The notes under the pieces: generated by a model
The model's input: the letters and a program-made list of their open reading frames with translations, nothing else
The model's database searches: none
What the model was told of the DNA's origin: nothing
Position numbers and translations under genes: made by a program
Shown here: positions 1-6,740 of the stretch, in pieces
How positions within the stretch are numbered: position 1 is the first letter of the stretch
How the letters are laid out: each line of letters starts with the position of its first letter
Source: JAYSRU01 sp043720875
GTDB taxonomy: Bacteria; Bacteroidota; Bacteroidia; Flavobacteriales_D; Crocinitomicaceae
DNA: 13,135 bases
Direction: 5' to 3'
NCBI GenBank assembly: GCA_043720875.1
Contig: JAYSRU010000145.1
Coordinates: 1-13,135, forward strand

Positions 1-360
1 TCCAAGAATGGCGATAGATTCTCCGCCTTCAAGCGTTCTTTTAGTGCGCAAAGCAATTTTTTTCGCAAACATTGAAATGGTCCAAAACATGAACAATACG
101 GTAAATGAACTTGCTAATGCAGATAATCGATTGATCCACATGGCTACATCTTCAGGCGCCGCAAAGAAAGAAAACAATCTTCCAAGCATCATGAATAAAG
201 GAGCACCTGGCGGGTGACCAACTTCTAATTTATAGGCCGCTGTGATGTATTCACCACAATCCCATAAACTCACTGTCGGTTCAAGGGTAATGAAATAAAC
301 TATAGTTGCGGTAAGGAAAACCAACCAACCCAAGTAATTATTTGCTTTTTTAAATTCCAT
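1..360 (-). CDS. DUF2723 (TMEM260-like, GT-C type) membrane protein, N-terminal part
   Basis: Partial gene: the ATG is at 360-358 and the frame stays open to base 1, giving the first 120 residues. A membrane segment spans about residues 10-26. A WDCGEY motif (residues 33-38) and GHPPGAPL (48-55) follow, then a second hydrophobic segment near 79-98. The acidic motif after the first helix followed by HPPGAPL is characteristic of the DUF2723 family, large polytopic inner-membrane proteins common in Bacteroidetes and related to eukaryotic TMEM260 O-mannosyltransferases (GT-C fold). By family knowledge it probably transfers sugar from a lipid carrier to exported proteins; the acceptor cannot be inferred here. 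The rest of the protein, including its C-terminal region, lies outside the window. Nothing suggests damage. Confidence 0.85.
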   Translation of the reverse strand, partial: MEFKKANNYLGWLVFLTATIVYFITLEPTVSLWDCGEYITAAYKLEVGHPPGAPLFMMLGRLFSFFAAPEDVAMWINRLSALASSFTVLFMFWTISMFAKKIALRTKRTLEGGESIAILG

Positions 361-381
361 AATGCTATTTTTCTTGCGCCA

Positions 382-389
382 CGAAGATA
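382..389 (-). promoter_or_regulatory. weak candidate -7 element for the DUF2723 gene
   Basis: Read on the minus strand this is TATCTTCG, one mismatch from the Bacteroidetes -7 consensus TAnnTTTG, 21 bases before the ATG. There is no clear TTG at the -33 position, only TTA, so support is weak. Confidence 0.3.
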
Positions 390-520
390 GAAATAATCTC
401 GTAATTATGTAATAGTACCGTTGATTAATAGCGGATGAGCTAATTTAGTTTGTTGTATTTTAAACGAGTTTAAGGTAATGTATAGATCATATGGAAGTCT
501 ATGTCATTCAATCGGTTTCA

Positions 521-540
521 TTTTTTTTTCATTTTTTTTT
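521..540 (+). repeat. paired T9 homopolymer tracts
   Basis: Two runs of nine T separated by CA lie just before the -33 element of the tRNA-Gln promoter. The rest of the gene-free stretch 361-549 shows only a short palindrome (TTAAAC-GA-GTTTAA, 460-473) and no credible coding frame. Confidence 0.7.
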
Positions 541-549
541 CAAAATTAC

Positions 550-579
550 TTGCAGAAAGAATTCTTAACTGTAACTTTG
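550..579 (+). promoter_or_regulatory. Bacteroidetes-type promoter of tRNA-Gln
   Basis: TTG at 550-552, a 19-base spacer, then TAACTTTG at 572-579, an exact match to TAnnTTTG. The mature tRNA begins 10 bases after the -7 element, as expected for a tRNA promoter with a very short leader. Confidence 0.85.
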
Positions 580-589
580 CACTCCAAAA

Positions 590-662
590 TGGCCTATGGT
601 GTAACTGGCAACACGTCTGTTTTTGGATCAGAAGAGTCCAGGTTCGAGCCCTGGTAGGCCAA
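590..662 (+). tRNA. tRNA-Gln, anticodon TTG
   Basis: A full cloverleaf can be folded by hand. The acceptor stem TGGCCTA (590-596) pairs with TAGGCCA (655-661), and A662 is the discriminator. The D stem is GTGT/ACAC (599-602, 611-614). The anticodon stem is 616-620 with 628-632, and the loop TTTTGGA (621-627) puts anticodon TTG at 623-625. The T arm is CCAGG-TTCGAGC-CCTGG (638-654). The weak first pair, U1-A72, is typical of glutamine tRNAs. The 3' CCA is not encoded. The innermost anticodon-stem pair is a T-T mismatch (620/628). The tRNA decodes CAA, and CAG by wobble. Confidence 0.95.
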
Positions 663-663
663 C

Positions 664-691
664 AAAAAAGGAGCTTATGCTCCTTTTTTTT
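664..691 (+). terminator. intrinsic terminator after tRNA-Gln
   Basis: AAAAAAGGAGC (664-674), loop TTAT, then GCTCCTTTTTT (679-689) running into more T. It begins 2 bases after the tRNA and ends about 29 bases before the thiL start, so it lies in the apparent thiL leader. Confidence 0.9.
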
Positions 692-719
692 ATGCTTTAA
701 ATATTTAAAACATATTATT

Positions 720-1757
720 ATGAGTGAAGAGAAACGTACAGAACTTAGTGATTTAGGTGAATTTGGATTGATTTCGAAATTAACTGAAGGGTTTGAAGTA
801 ACGCAGCCTACGACGTTGCTAGGTATCGGTGATGATGCTGCAATCATTCATATTGACGAGGAAGATGGCTTAGTCGTTTCAACAGATATGTTGATTGAAG
901 GGGTGCATTTTGATTTGGCATATATGCCTTTAGTGCATTTAGGATACAAGGCGGTGGCGGTTAATGTATCAGATATTTGTGCTATGAACGCCAAAGCTGA
1001 GCAAATTACTGTTTCAATTGCTGTTTCAAATCGCTTCCCTTTGGAAGCTTTAGAAGATTTGTATGCCGGCATTAAAAGTGCCTGTTTGAATTATCAGGTT
1101 GATTTGGTTGGCGGTGATACAACAAGCTCGCGTTCAGGTCTGATAATTTCGATCACCGCAATTGGTCGAGCAGCAAAGAAATCATTAGTAAAACGTTCCG
1201 GAGCGAAAGAAAACGACTTGCTAATTGTGACTGGCGATTTAGGTGCCGCTTATATGGGGTTACAATTACTGGAAAGAGAAAAAGAGGTTTTTAAAGGAAG
1301 TCCGGGTGTTCAACCTGATTTAGATGGCAATGATTATATTTTGCAGCGACAATTAAAACCAGAAGCTAGGGTGGACGTCATAGGTTTCTTAGATGAATTG
1401 GGGGTTATTCCAACTTCAATGATTGATGTGTCAGACGGTTTGGCGTCAGAAATATTGCACTTATGTAAGTCTAGTAATGTTGGTTGTCATTTATACAGTG
1501 AAAAAATTCCGATTGATTCACAGACTTCTTTAATGGCTTTAGAGTTTGATATAGATCCTACTACCTGTGCCTTAAATGGAGGCGAGGATTATGAATTGCT
1601 CTTTACGATTAATCAGGAAGATTATGAAAGAATCAAAGGAAACCCAAATATGACAGTTATTGGGCATATTGTTGATCCCAATGGAGGTAAATATTTAGTA
1701 GATAAGAGTGGAAGCATTATAGAGTTGAAAGCGCAAGGCTGGAGTCATTTTGAATGA
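720..1757 (+). CDS. thiL: thiamine-monophosphate kinase
   Basis: ThiL phosphorylates thiamine monophosphate with ATP to thiamine diphosphate, the active cofactor, in the cytosol. The 345-residue product has the family's motifs in order: GIGDDAA (35-41), DMLIEGVHFD (56-65, metal and substrate binding), VNVSDICAMNA (81-91), GGDTT (131-135), MIDVSDGL (234-241) and NGGEDYELLF (286-295). These place it in the PurM/ThiL ATP-binding superfamily at normal length. I chose ATG 720 because the frame is open back to 501, but the added 73 codons run through the tRNA and its terminator and match nothing in ThiL. No TPP riboswitch and no promoter are visible between the terminator and the start, so expression may depend on read-through from the tRNA promoter. 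Confidence 0.95.
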   Translation: MSEEKRTELSDLGEFGLISKLTEGFEVTQPTTLLGIGDDAAIIHIDEEDGLVVSTDMLIEGVHFDLAYMPLVHLGYKAVAVNVSDICAMNAKAEQITVSIAVSNRFPLEALEDLYAGIKSACLNYQVDLVGGDTTSSRSGLIISITAIGRAAKKSLVKRSGAKENDLLIVTGDLGAAYMGLQLLEREKEVFKGSPGVQPDLDGNDYILQRQLKPEARVDVIGFLDELGVIPTSMIDVSDGLASEILHLCKSSNVGCHLYSEKIPIDSQTSLMALEFDIDPTTCALNGGEDYELLFTINQEDYERIKGNPNMTVIGHIVDPNGGKYLVDKSGSIIELKAQGWSHFE

Positions 1758-1788
1758 TACCTATAGTGCAAACAAAAAGCTATAACAT

Positions 1789-1823
1789 AAAAAAGGCGTT
1801 ACAAAATTGTAACGCCTTTTTTT
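1789..1823. terminator. bidirectional terminator between thiL and the leftward lipoprotein gene
   Basis: A perfect inverted repeat: A6-GGCGTTACAA, a 2-base centre, then TTGTAACGCC-T7. The A run on one side and the T run on the other give a usable U tract on both strands, which suits the convergent gene ends at 1757 and 1838. Confidence 0.93.
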
Positions 1824-1837
1824 ATTTTATATAAATA

Positions 1838-2122
1838 TTATTGTTTTTTCTTTCTTCTTGAATCTGGATCATTATTAGGATCCGTGATATTAAGATCAGT
1901 ATCTTCAGTTGAATCATCTGTACCGTCATTAGTAATAGATCCATTATCATCTGTGTCATCTGATTCATCGCTCGAATCAGAATCAGAGTTTCTGTGCGTA
2001 TTATTTTCAGTTGCAGTATCATCACATGAATGAATAACCATTTTTTCGTACTGATTTTTAGTGCAAGAACTGATTAGTAATGCTGAAAACAATAAACTAA
2101 GATATAGAGTTAATTTATTCAT
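1838..2122 (-). CDS. small acidic lipoprotein of unknown function
   Basis: 94 residues. The N-terminus has a lysine, a hydrophobic core and the lipobox LISSC with Cys20, so it should be a signal-peptidase-II lipoprotein; the residues after Cys (TKNQ) are not the acidic surface-export signal described for some Bacteroidetes. From about residue 33 the chain is low complexity, dominated by Asp, Ser, Thr and Asn with about 17 Asp, and ends in a basic SRRKKKQ. Asp-rich stretches such as DDTDDNG and DPNNDPD recall calcium-binding thrombospondin-type-3 repeats, but there is no regular repeat, so this is only a suggestion. I do not recognise a family. The minus-strand frame at 1822-2025 overlapping it is a shadow. 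It has its own promoter (2128-2158). Confidence 0.75.
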   Translation of the reverse strand: MNKLTLYLSLLFSALLISSCTKNQYEKMVIHSCDDTATENNTHRNSDSDSSDESDDTDDNGSITNDGTDDSTEDTDLNITDPNNDPDSRRKKKQ

Positions 2123-2127
2123 ATGAA

Positions 2128-2158
2128 CAAAAATATGTTATTTACTCCGAATAATCAA
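2128..2158 (-). promoter_or_regulatory. promoter of the acidic lipoprotein gene
   Basis: On the minus strand TTG (2158-2156), 20 bases, then TATTTTTG (2135-2128), an exact TAnnTTTG. Only 5 bases separate the -7 element from the ATG at 2122, so the transcript should start at or within a few bases of the start codon. Confidence 0.7.
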
Positions 2159-2188
2159 AAAAAACACACATTATTTTCAATAAAATGT
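2157..2188 (-). terminator. weak AT-rich terminator after the histidine kinase gene
   Basis: Directly after the kinase stop, an imperfect AT-rich hairpin (2168-2188, core TTATT-GAA-AATAA with ACA/TGT outside a bulge) is followed by eight T on the minus strand (2164-2157). The hairpin is weak, but its position and the T run fit a terminator. Confidence 0.45.
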
Positions 2189-5098
2189 TTAATCGGTATG
2201 TTTGGGTAACTCAACGGTAACTATTGTCCCGCCACTAGAGCCGTCTTTATTCATTATTTGCGAAGGTCCATGTAATTTGTAGGCGGCATTTACAGATTGG
2301 CTAATGAGGTCGATTCGTTTGGCCGTAATTTCCATTCCTTGAGAAATGTGGTCACCTTTAAATTCGTTTTTTGATTTCCTTGAATCGTCAATGCCGATAC
2401 CATTATCTGTTAGGGTAATTACTATTTTTTCACCTACTTCTGCTATCGAAATTTTTATTATTCCTTGAGTTTCAGGTTGTGGTAAAATCCCGTGAAGGAT
2501 CGAGTTTTCAACGAATGGTTGTAAGAGCATGGCGGGTACTTTTATTTCTTCCAAATCTATGTCATGTGATTCTACGATATAGGTGAATTTTCCTGAGAAA
2601 CGAAGGGATTCCAAAGACATGTAAAGTGCCAGTCGTTCCATTTCTTCTTCTAGGGTCACCATACTGTTCTTTTCATTGCTACTGTCAAGGTTTTTCCGAA
2701 TTAGCTTAGCAAAGCTACTTAGGTATTTGTTTGCAGACTTTTTATCTTGAACATTAATGAAATACTGTATAGAATTTAATGCATTAAAAATAAAGTGACG
2801 ATTCATACTGGCATTGAGACTTTGTTGTTCTAATTGAACCAATCGGGATTGTGTTTCAGCCATTAGTTGTTTGTCTTTCAACCGTTCTCTTTGAAGCTTA
2901 GATCGGACCAAAAGATAAACGATAAAAATGGTCGTTATTACCAATAGCGCAATGAACCAAAACGAATAATAGAACGGTGTTTCTATTTTTATGTTCAGTT
3001 TCCAAGTGGAGAAAGAGTTAGAGAAATCTGATTTCGCCTGCACCTCCAAAGTGTATTCCCCAAAGGGAAGTTTCGTGAAGACAATATTTTTAGAAGTTTG
3101 CCAATCTGACCAATCATCGGTATATCCGTTTAACTTATACCTTAATTGGACGGACATAGGATCGTTCAAAAATAATGCATCAAAATAAAGGGAAAGTGTG
3201 TTTTTAGAATAGGGGAGTTGCAAATAATTTGTCTTTTTTATGCTGTCTAGTTTGGCGTAATCACATTTGATGTAATTAATGAACAAATCTTTGAAAAGGA
3301 TTCTGGGTATGTCTGAATTATTTACGCGGTTTGTATGTTGACTAAATTTTATCAGGCCATTTGCGGAACCAAACCATAAATTATTTTTACTGTCAATAAG
3401 AGAAGAATTAAGGTTGGATTCTAAAGTCGTTAAGCCTTGGAAATTACCGAAACGTTGAATGATAGTTTGTTTTTGTTCGTCTTCTTCAATAGAATACAAC
3501 CCATTGTTCGTTCCGACATAGATTCCGTTTGGTCCAGTTTGCAAGAAATTTATAAACCCAGCGGATGCTTCATTACCAAGATTGAACAATGTTTTTTTGT
3601 TATTGCGCAGGCAGAAAAGGCCTTCTTCAGTTCCCAACCAAATTTTGTCATCCTGAATAAGGATATTGAAAATGGCTTTATCTAAACTCAAAGGATGTTT
3701 TACTAATTTATTTCCGATTAAAACAAATAGACCACCATCGGAAGCAACTAATAATTGATTTTGATAAAATTTTATTTGACGTACAGTTTGAACTTCTACG
3801 GGGCATTTTATTTTATGAAAAATACCATTTTTATAATAGGAAATCCCTTCGGACCCGCCCACCCAAAATTTGTTTTGACCACCTGAATAGAAACATGTAG
3901 TTTTTTCTCCAGGTATTCCATCTTCCGCATCAAACTCCGTTATTTCACCAGAAACACTTAAGCGCTTTAATCCAGTTGCTGTAGCAAACCAAATTGTTTT
4001 ATCTGCTTCTTTGTAAATACTCCAGATTGTGTTATCAGGTAATATTTTTTTTATAATCGTTCCAGTCTTATCCATTAAAAAAGCACCTTGATCATAGGTT
4101 CCATACCAGATTAATTGTGGGGAAACCTCCAAGGCGGAAATTATCAAATCAGAACTTAAACCGTGTTCTTTGGTGTAAGTGACAAAAGAATTTCCCGTAA
4201 ATTTCAGCAATCCTTTGCCTTCTGTGCCAAGCCATAACCCACCTTTACTGTCAGTAAATGAACAGCTAATAACGTTGTTCGGTAATCCATTTTTTTGGTT
4301 ATAAATTATTGTTTCCCTGTTGTTCTTGTATATTATTGCGCCTATTTCGGTTGCAATGGTTATTTCTCCTTTGCCATTTATACTTAGGTGTTTTATCTTA
4401 TATTCGTCAGAACCATGAATAATTTGAGTAAAGCTATTGTTGCTTAATTTGTAAACGCCATCAGAATAACTCGAAATGTTTAATTGCTTATCATGAATTG
4501 CCATGCATGATAAGCTTATATTAGGCAACTCAATGTTTTTTTCCAATCCAAAAACTGGATTGATCTTTAGTAATCCTGCACGGGTCGCAAGCAAGAGTTT
4601 ATTATCAAAAACACATAGATCACGTATCCTTAGCGCATCATCGTTTGATAAAGGATATGCTTTAAGTTTATTGTTCTCAATATAAAACAAGCCACTACCA
4701 TTCGTAGAGATCCATATTTTTGATTGAAATTCACAAATCGCGGTTACGTTGCTTTTCATTAAAGCTACCGGAATGCCCCATGTTTTGAATTTATCTTTAA
4801 CATTAAGACTAATCCCTCCTTCGTGTCCAATCCAAAGTTGATTATTGATAAGGTTTAAGCATGAAATACGATTGTTTAGCATTCCATTTTTAACAGAATA
4901 CTCCTCAAAATCAATTCCGTTAAATTTTGCCAAACCGCCCAAAGTTCCAATCCATAGGTATCCTTCAGTGTCTTGTATTATATCCGTAACTTGCGATTGC
5001 GGTAAGCCTTGTGTGTTGGAATAAGTTAGAAAAGAATAATTTTGAGCCGAAACAATTGGAAAGAAAAAGAAAATAAATATGAAGCGCAATAATTGCAT
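2189..5098 (-). CDS. two-component sensor histidine kinase, propeller/Y_Y_Y/LytS-type
   Basis: 969 residues. A signal peptide (about 1-18, ending VSA-QN) leads into about 560 residues of repeated propeller motifs of the kind LWIGT..GL.KF (for example 48-59, 288-300, 411-421, 574-585), probably two beta-propellers. A Y_Y_Y domain follows (about 632-705), then one membrane helix (about 711-731), a coiled-coil linker (735-763) and a His_kinase/HATPase pair. The phospho-acceptor is His768 in MNRHFIFNALNSIQ, the N box is LLQPFVENSILHG (858-870) and the G box DNGIGI (898-903). Such kinases sense a periplasmic ligand and signal to a LytTR regulator, here the gene just upstream, which shares one base with it (TAATG). 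The family usually has Pro before the active His; here it is Arg767. The ligand is unknown. Confidence 0.93.
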   Translation of the reverse strand: MQLLRFIFIFFFFPIVSAQNYSFLTYSNTQGLPQSQVTDIIQDTEGYLWIGTLGGLAKFNGIDFEEYSVKNGMLNNRISCLNLINNQLWIGHEGGISLNVKDKFKTWGIPVALMKSNVTAICEFQSKIWISTNGSGLFYIENNKLKAYPLSNDDALRIRDLCVFDNKLLLATRAGLLKINPVFGLEKNIELPNISLSCMAIHDKQLNISSYSDGVYKLSNNSFTQIIHGSDEYKIKHLSINGKGEITIATEIGAIIYKNNRETIIYNQKNGLPNNVISCSFTDSKGGLWLGTEGKGLLKFTGNSFVTYTKEHGLSSDLIISALEVSPQLIWYGTYDQGAFLMDKTGTIIKKILPDNTIWSIYKEADKTIWFATATGLKRLSVSGEITEFDAEDGIPGEKTTCFYSGGQNKFWVGGSEGISYYKNGIFHKIKCPVEVQTVRQIKFYQNQLLVASDGGLFVLIGNKLVKHPLSLDKAIFNILIQDDKIWLGTEEGLFCLRNNKKTLFNLGNEASAGFINFLQTGPNGIYVGTNNGLYSIEEDEQKQTIIQRFGNFQGLTTLESNLNSSLIDSKNNLWFGSANGLIKFSQHTNRVNNSDIPRILFKDLFINYIKCDYAKLDSIKKTNYLQLPYSKNTLSLYFDALFLNDPMSVQLRYKLNGYTDDWSDWQTSKNIVFTKLPFGEYTLEVQAKSDFSNSFSTWKLNIKIETPFYYSFWFIALLVITTIFIVYLLVRSKLQRERLKDKQLMAETQSRLVQLEQQSLNASMNRHFIFNALNSIQYFINVQDKKSANKYLSSFAKLIRKNLDSSNEKNSMVTLEEEMERLALYMSLESLRFSGKFTYIVESHDIDLEEIKVPAMLLQPFVENSILHGILPQPETQGIIKISIAEVGEKIVITLTDNGIGIDDSRKSKNEFKGDHISQGMEITAKRIDLISQSVNAAYKLHGPSQIMNKDGSSGGTIVTVELPKHTD

Positions 5099-5871
5099 TA
5101 TCCCCTAATTATTTTCAAAAATTCAGACAATCTATTGCGTGCAACTGGGACACGTTTCCCACCTTTTAAAACAGCCATATGCCCATCTTCGTTCACATAT
5201 TCAGTCAGTTTCTCCATGTTAATCATGTGAGATTTATGAATACGCATGAATTTGGAAGCATCAAGCATATTTTCGTAAACTTTTAATGTCCTAGTATCTA
5301 GGTATCGAGAACCATCATCAAAATATATGGTTGTACAGTTTCCACTTGCTTCGAGGTGGGTAATAGTGTTATCATCAACAAGCTTAATGCCTTTCGTGTG
5401 ACTGATAGCAATTTTATTACTCATTTTGTTGCGAAGCAATTGATCAGAAACATTATCTATTCCGGTAAAATAGGTTGAATAATTTTCTGGATATTCAGTA
5501 AATATTTTTTTAGACTCAACGATTTTTGCAACCGCCAATTCAAGGTCATCCGCATCTATTGGTTTGAGTAAATAATGTATGGCGTTACTGTTAAATGCTT
5601 TAATGGCATAATCCTTAAATGCGGTTACAAAAACAACTATAAAGTTTCTTTTCTCAATACTCTCGAGTAATTCGAAACCCTCAGCTCCACTTGGCATTCT
5701 GATATCTAAGAACACAACGTCAGGATTAGTAGAATCGATAAGAGTTTTAGCATCGATTTTATTTGAAGCTTCACCAATAACCTCAATGTCAGGACAATAT
5801 TCTTCTAGCATTAGTTGAAGGTTTTTTCTTGCTAATTCTTCGTCGTCAACAATAATCGCTTTTAGTTTCAT
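5098..5871 (-). CDS. LytTR-family response regulator
   Basis: 257 residues. An N-terminal receiver domain (about 3-120) has the acidic pair Asp9/Asp10, phospho-acceptor Asp56 in VVFLDIRMP, Thr83 and Lys103 in LLKPI. A C-terminal LytTR DNA-binding domain covers about 155-255 (HTKGIKLV, YLDTRTLKVYE, FMRIHKSHMIN, VPVARNRL). By family knowledge it is phosphorylated by a LytS-type kinase and binds short direct repeats at promoters. The stop codon TAA overlaps the kinase ATG as TAATG, so translation of the two is probably coupled, and the order (regulator first) keeps regulator in excess over sensor. The start ATG is preceded by a recognisable promoter and by two inverted repeats that could be operators. 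Its targets cannot be told from the window. Confidence 0.95.
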   Translation of the reverse strand: MKLKAIIVDDEELARKNLQLMLEEYCPDIEVIGEASNKIDAKTLIDSTNPDVVFLDIRMPSGAEGFELLESIEKRNFIVVFVTAFKDYAIKAFNSNAIHYLLKPIDADDLELAVAKIVESKKIFTEYPENYSTYFTGIDNVSDQLLRNKMSNKIAISHTKGIKLVDDNTITHLEASGNCTTIYFDDGSRYLDTRTLKVYENMLDASKFMRIHKSHMINMEKLTEYVNEDGHMAVLKGGKRVPVARNRLSEFLKIIRG

Positions 5872-5885
5872 GGTCTAAGTTTTTT

Positions 5886-5915
5886 CGAAAATAATGATTT
5901 TTTTGACCTAAACAA
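5886..5915 (-). promoter_or_regulatory. promoter of the response regulator/kinase operon
   Basis: On the minus strand TTG (5915-5913), 19 bases, then TATTTTCG (5893-5886), one mismatch from TAnnTTTG, 14 bases before the ATG. The -33 element lies in an inverted repeat (5908-5928). Confidence 0.6.
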
Positions 5916-5928
5916 GTATTTAGTTTAG
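5908..5928. repeat. inverted repeat CTAAAC-N9-GTTTAG overlapping the -33 element
   Basis: Perfect 6-base arms at 5908-5913 and 5923-5928. The left arm abuts the TTG of the operon promoter, a position from which a bound protein could block or recruit polymerase. The arms are short, so chance is possible in such AT-rich DNA. Confidence 0.45.
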
Positions 5929-5933
5929 ATAGT

Positions 5934-5958
5934 AACATCTGTTGAGCCAACAGATGTT
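5934..5958. repeat. perfect 11-bp inverted repeat with 3-base loop
   Basis: AACATCTGTTG (5934-5944), AGC, CAACAGATGTT (5948-5958). It lies 9 bases beyond the alpha/beta hydrolase stop and about 19 bases upstream of the regulator promoter. No T run follows on the minus strand, so it is not a classical terminator. It could be a processing or stabilising hairpin at the end of the upstream transcript, or a dyad operator. Confidence 0.8.
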
Positions 5959-5967
5959 TATTGTTGA

Positions 5968-6738
5968 TTATTTGTTGGCGAGCGTTAAATTAAATGCGTT
6001 TTCAAGAATTATATTCAATTCTCTTGTATTTTCATACGCCGTCATATGACCAGAATCTGGGATTTCAATTAATTTGATCCCGTTTGTTTTGCACATTTGA
6101 GTTGAAACTGCAGTAGGCATAACAGTGTCCTTTTCTCCTTGAATGAAAACTATCTTTTTTTGATTTGTTTTGATCCATTCTGTATTATCCGTTCGATCTT
6201 TCATTGCATTAGTAAGTGCAGCAACGTTTTTTGGGTGTAATCTTTTTGCTTTATTAATAATTGACGAAATTTGTAATTGGCAATTTTCTTTTTGTTGAAA
6301 GAGATTGGGCACAACCTCGTTAATAAAACCAACAAGTTTTGTTTGAACAAGTTGTGCAATTCTCACTCGCTCTTCTTTTTTGATTTCCGAATCAGACCAA
6401 AAATTTGAATTTAGTAAGATTAATTTTTCAAATGAGGATTTTTGTTTGCATACTTCAATCGCAATATAGCCGCCTAAAGAATGCCCAATAATGTCGAAAT
6501 TGTTTATACTTAGTTTATCGAGAATGTTCAATATTGGTTTAACCATATCAGCTATATTTAGGCTGTCGGGCAATATTTCAGACTCGGCGTGATGACCTGG
6601 AAGTTCGATTAATACAAAATGATGTGGAAGGTTTTCTAAACAACCTTCCTTCCACATATCATTACTTTCCAAAAAACCGTGTAAACAAACAATAGACCTC
6701 CCTCTAGGGTTCCCAATTAATTCGTACTTTAGTTTCAA
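5968..6738 (-). CDS. alpha/beta-fold hydrolase
   Basis: 256 residues with all marks of an active serine hydrolase: oxyanion-side HGF (20-22), nucleophile elbow GHSLGG with Ser87, acid Asp204 in GEKDTVMP and catalytic His231 in DSGHM. LPGHH (46-50) is in the usual place after strand beta-4. It resembles the broad MenH/lactone-esterase group, but the substrate cannot be assigned. The start is TTG (6738-6736), 2 bases after the aminopeptidase stop; the next in-frame Met (residue 28) would remove the HG motif, and no ATG lies upstream in frame before the preceding gene. The tight spacing indicates one operon with the peptidase, translated by coupling. Confidence 0.88.
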   Translation of the reverse strand: MKLKYELIGNPRGRSIVCLHGFLESNDMWKEGCLENLPHHFVLIELPGHHAESEILPDSLNIADMVKPILNILDKLSINNFDIIGHSLGGYIAIEVCKQKSSFEKLILLNSNFWSDSEIKKEERVRIAQLVQTKLVGFINEVVPNLFQQKENCQLQISSIINKAKRLHPKNVAALTNAMKDRTDNTEWIKTNQKKIVFIQGEKDTVMPTAVSTQMCKTNGIKLIEIPDSGHMTAYENTRELNIILENAFNLTLANK

Positions 6739-6740
6739 GA

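Noticed and set aside
460..473. palindrome TTAAAC-GA-GTTTAA
   Set aside because: Short and AT-rich, far from any supported promoter element, so chance is the simplest explanation.
501..719. 73-codon upstream extension of the thiL frame
   Set aside because: It passes through the tRNA promoter, the tRNA-Gln gene and its terminator, and does not resemble any ThiL N-terminus.
692..719. TPP riboswitch ahead of thiL
   Set aside because: There is no THI-box sequence and the space is too short for one.
518..847. 109-residue minus-strand frame across tRNA-Gln
   Set aside because: It is antisense to the tRNA, its terminator and thiL; translations opposite a tRNA commonly give such open frames.
1822..2025. 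67-residue minus-strand frame rich in Ile, Leu and Met
   Set aside because: It is a shifted reading of the acidic lipoprotein gene, runs into the terminator and has no start context.
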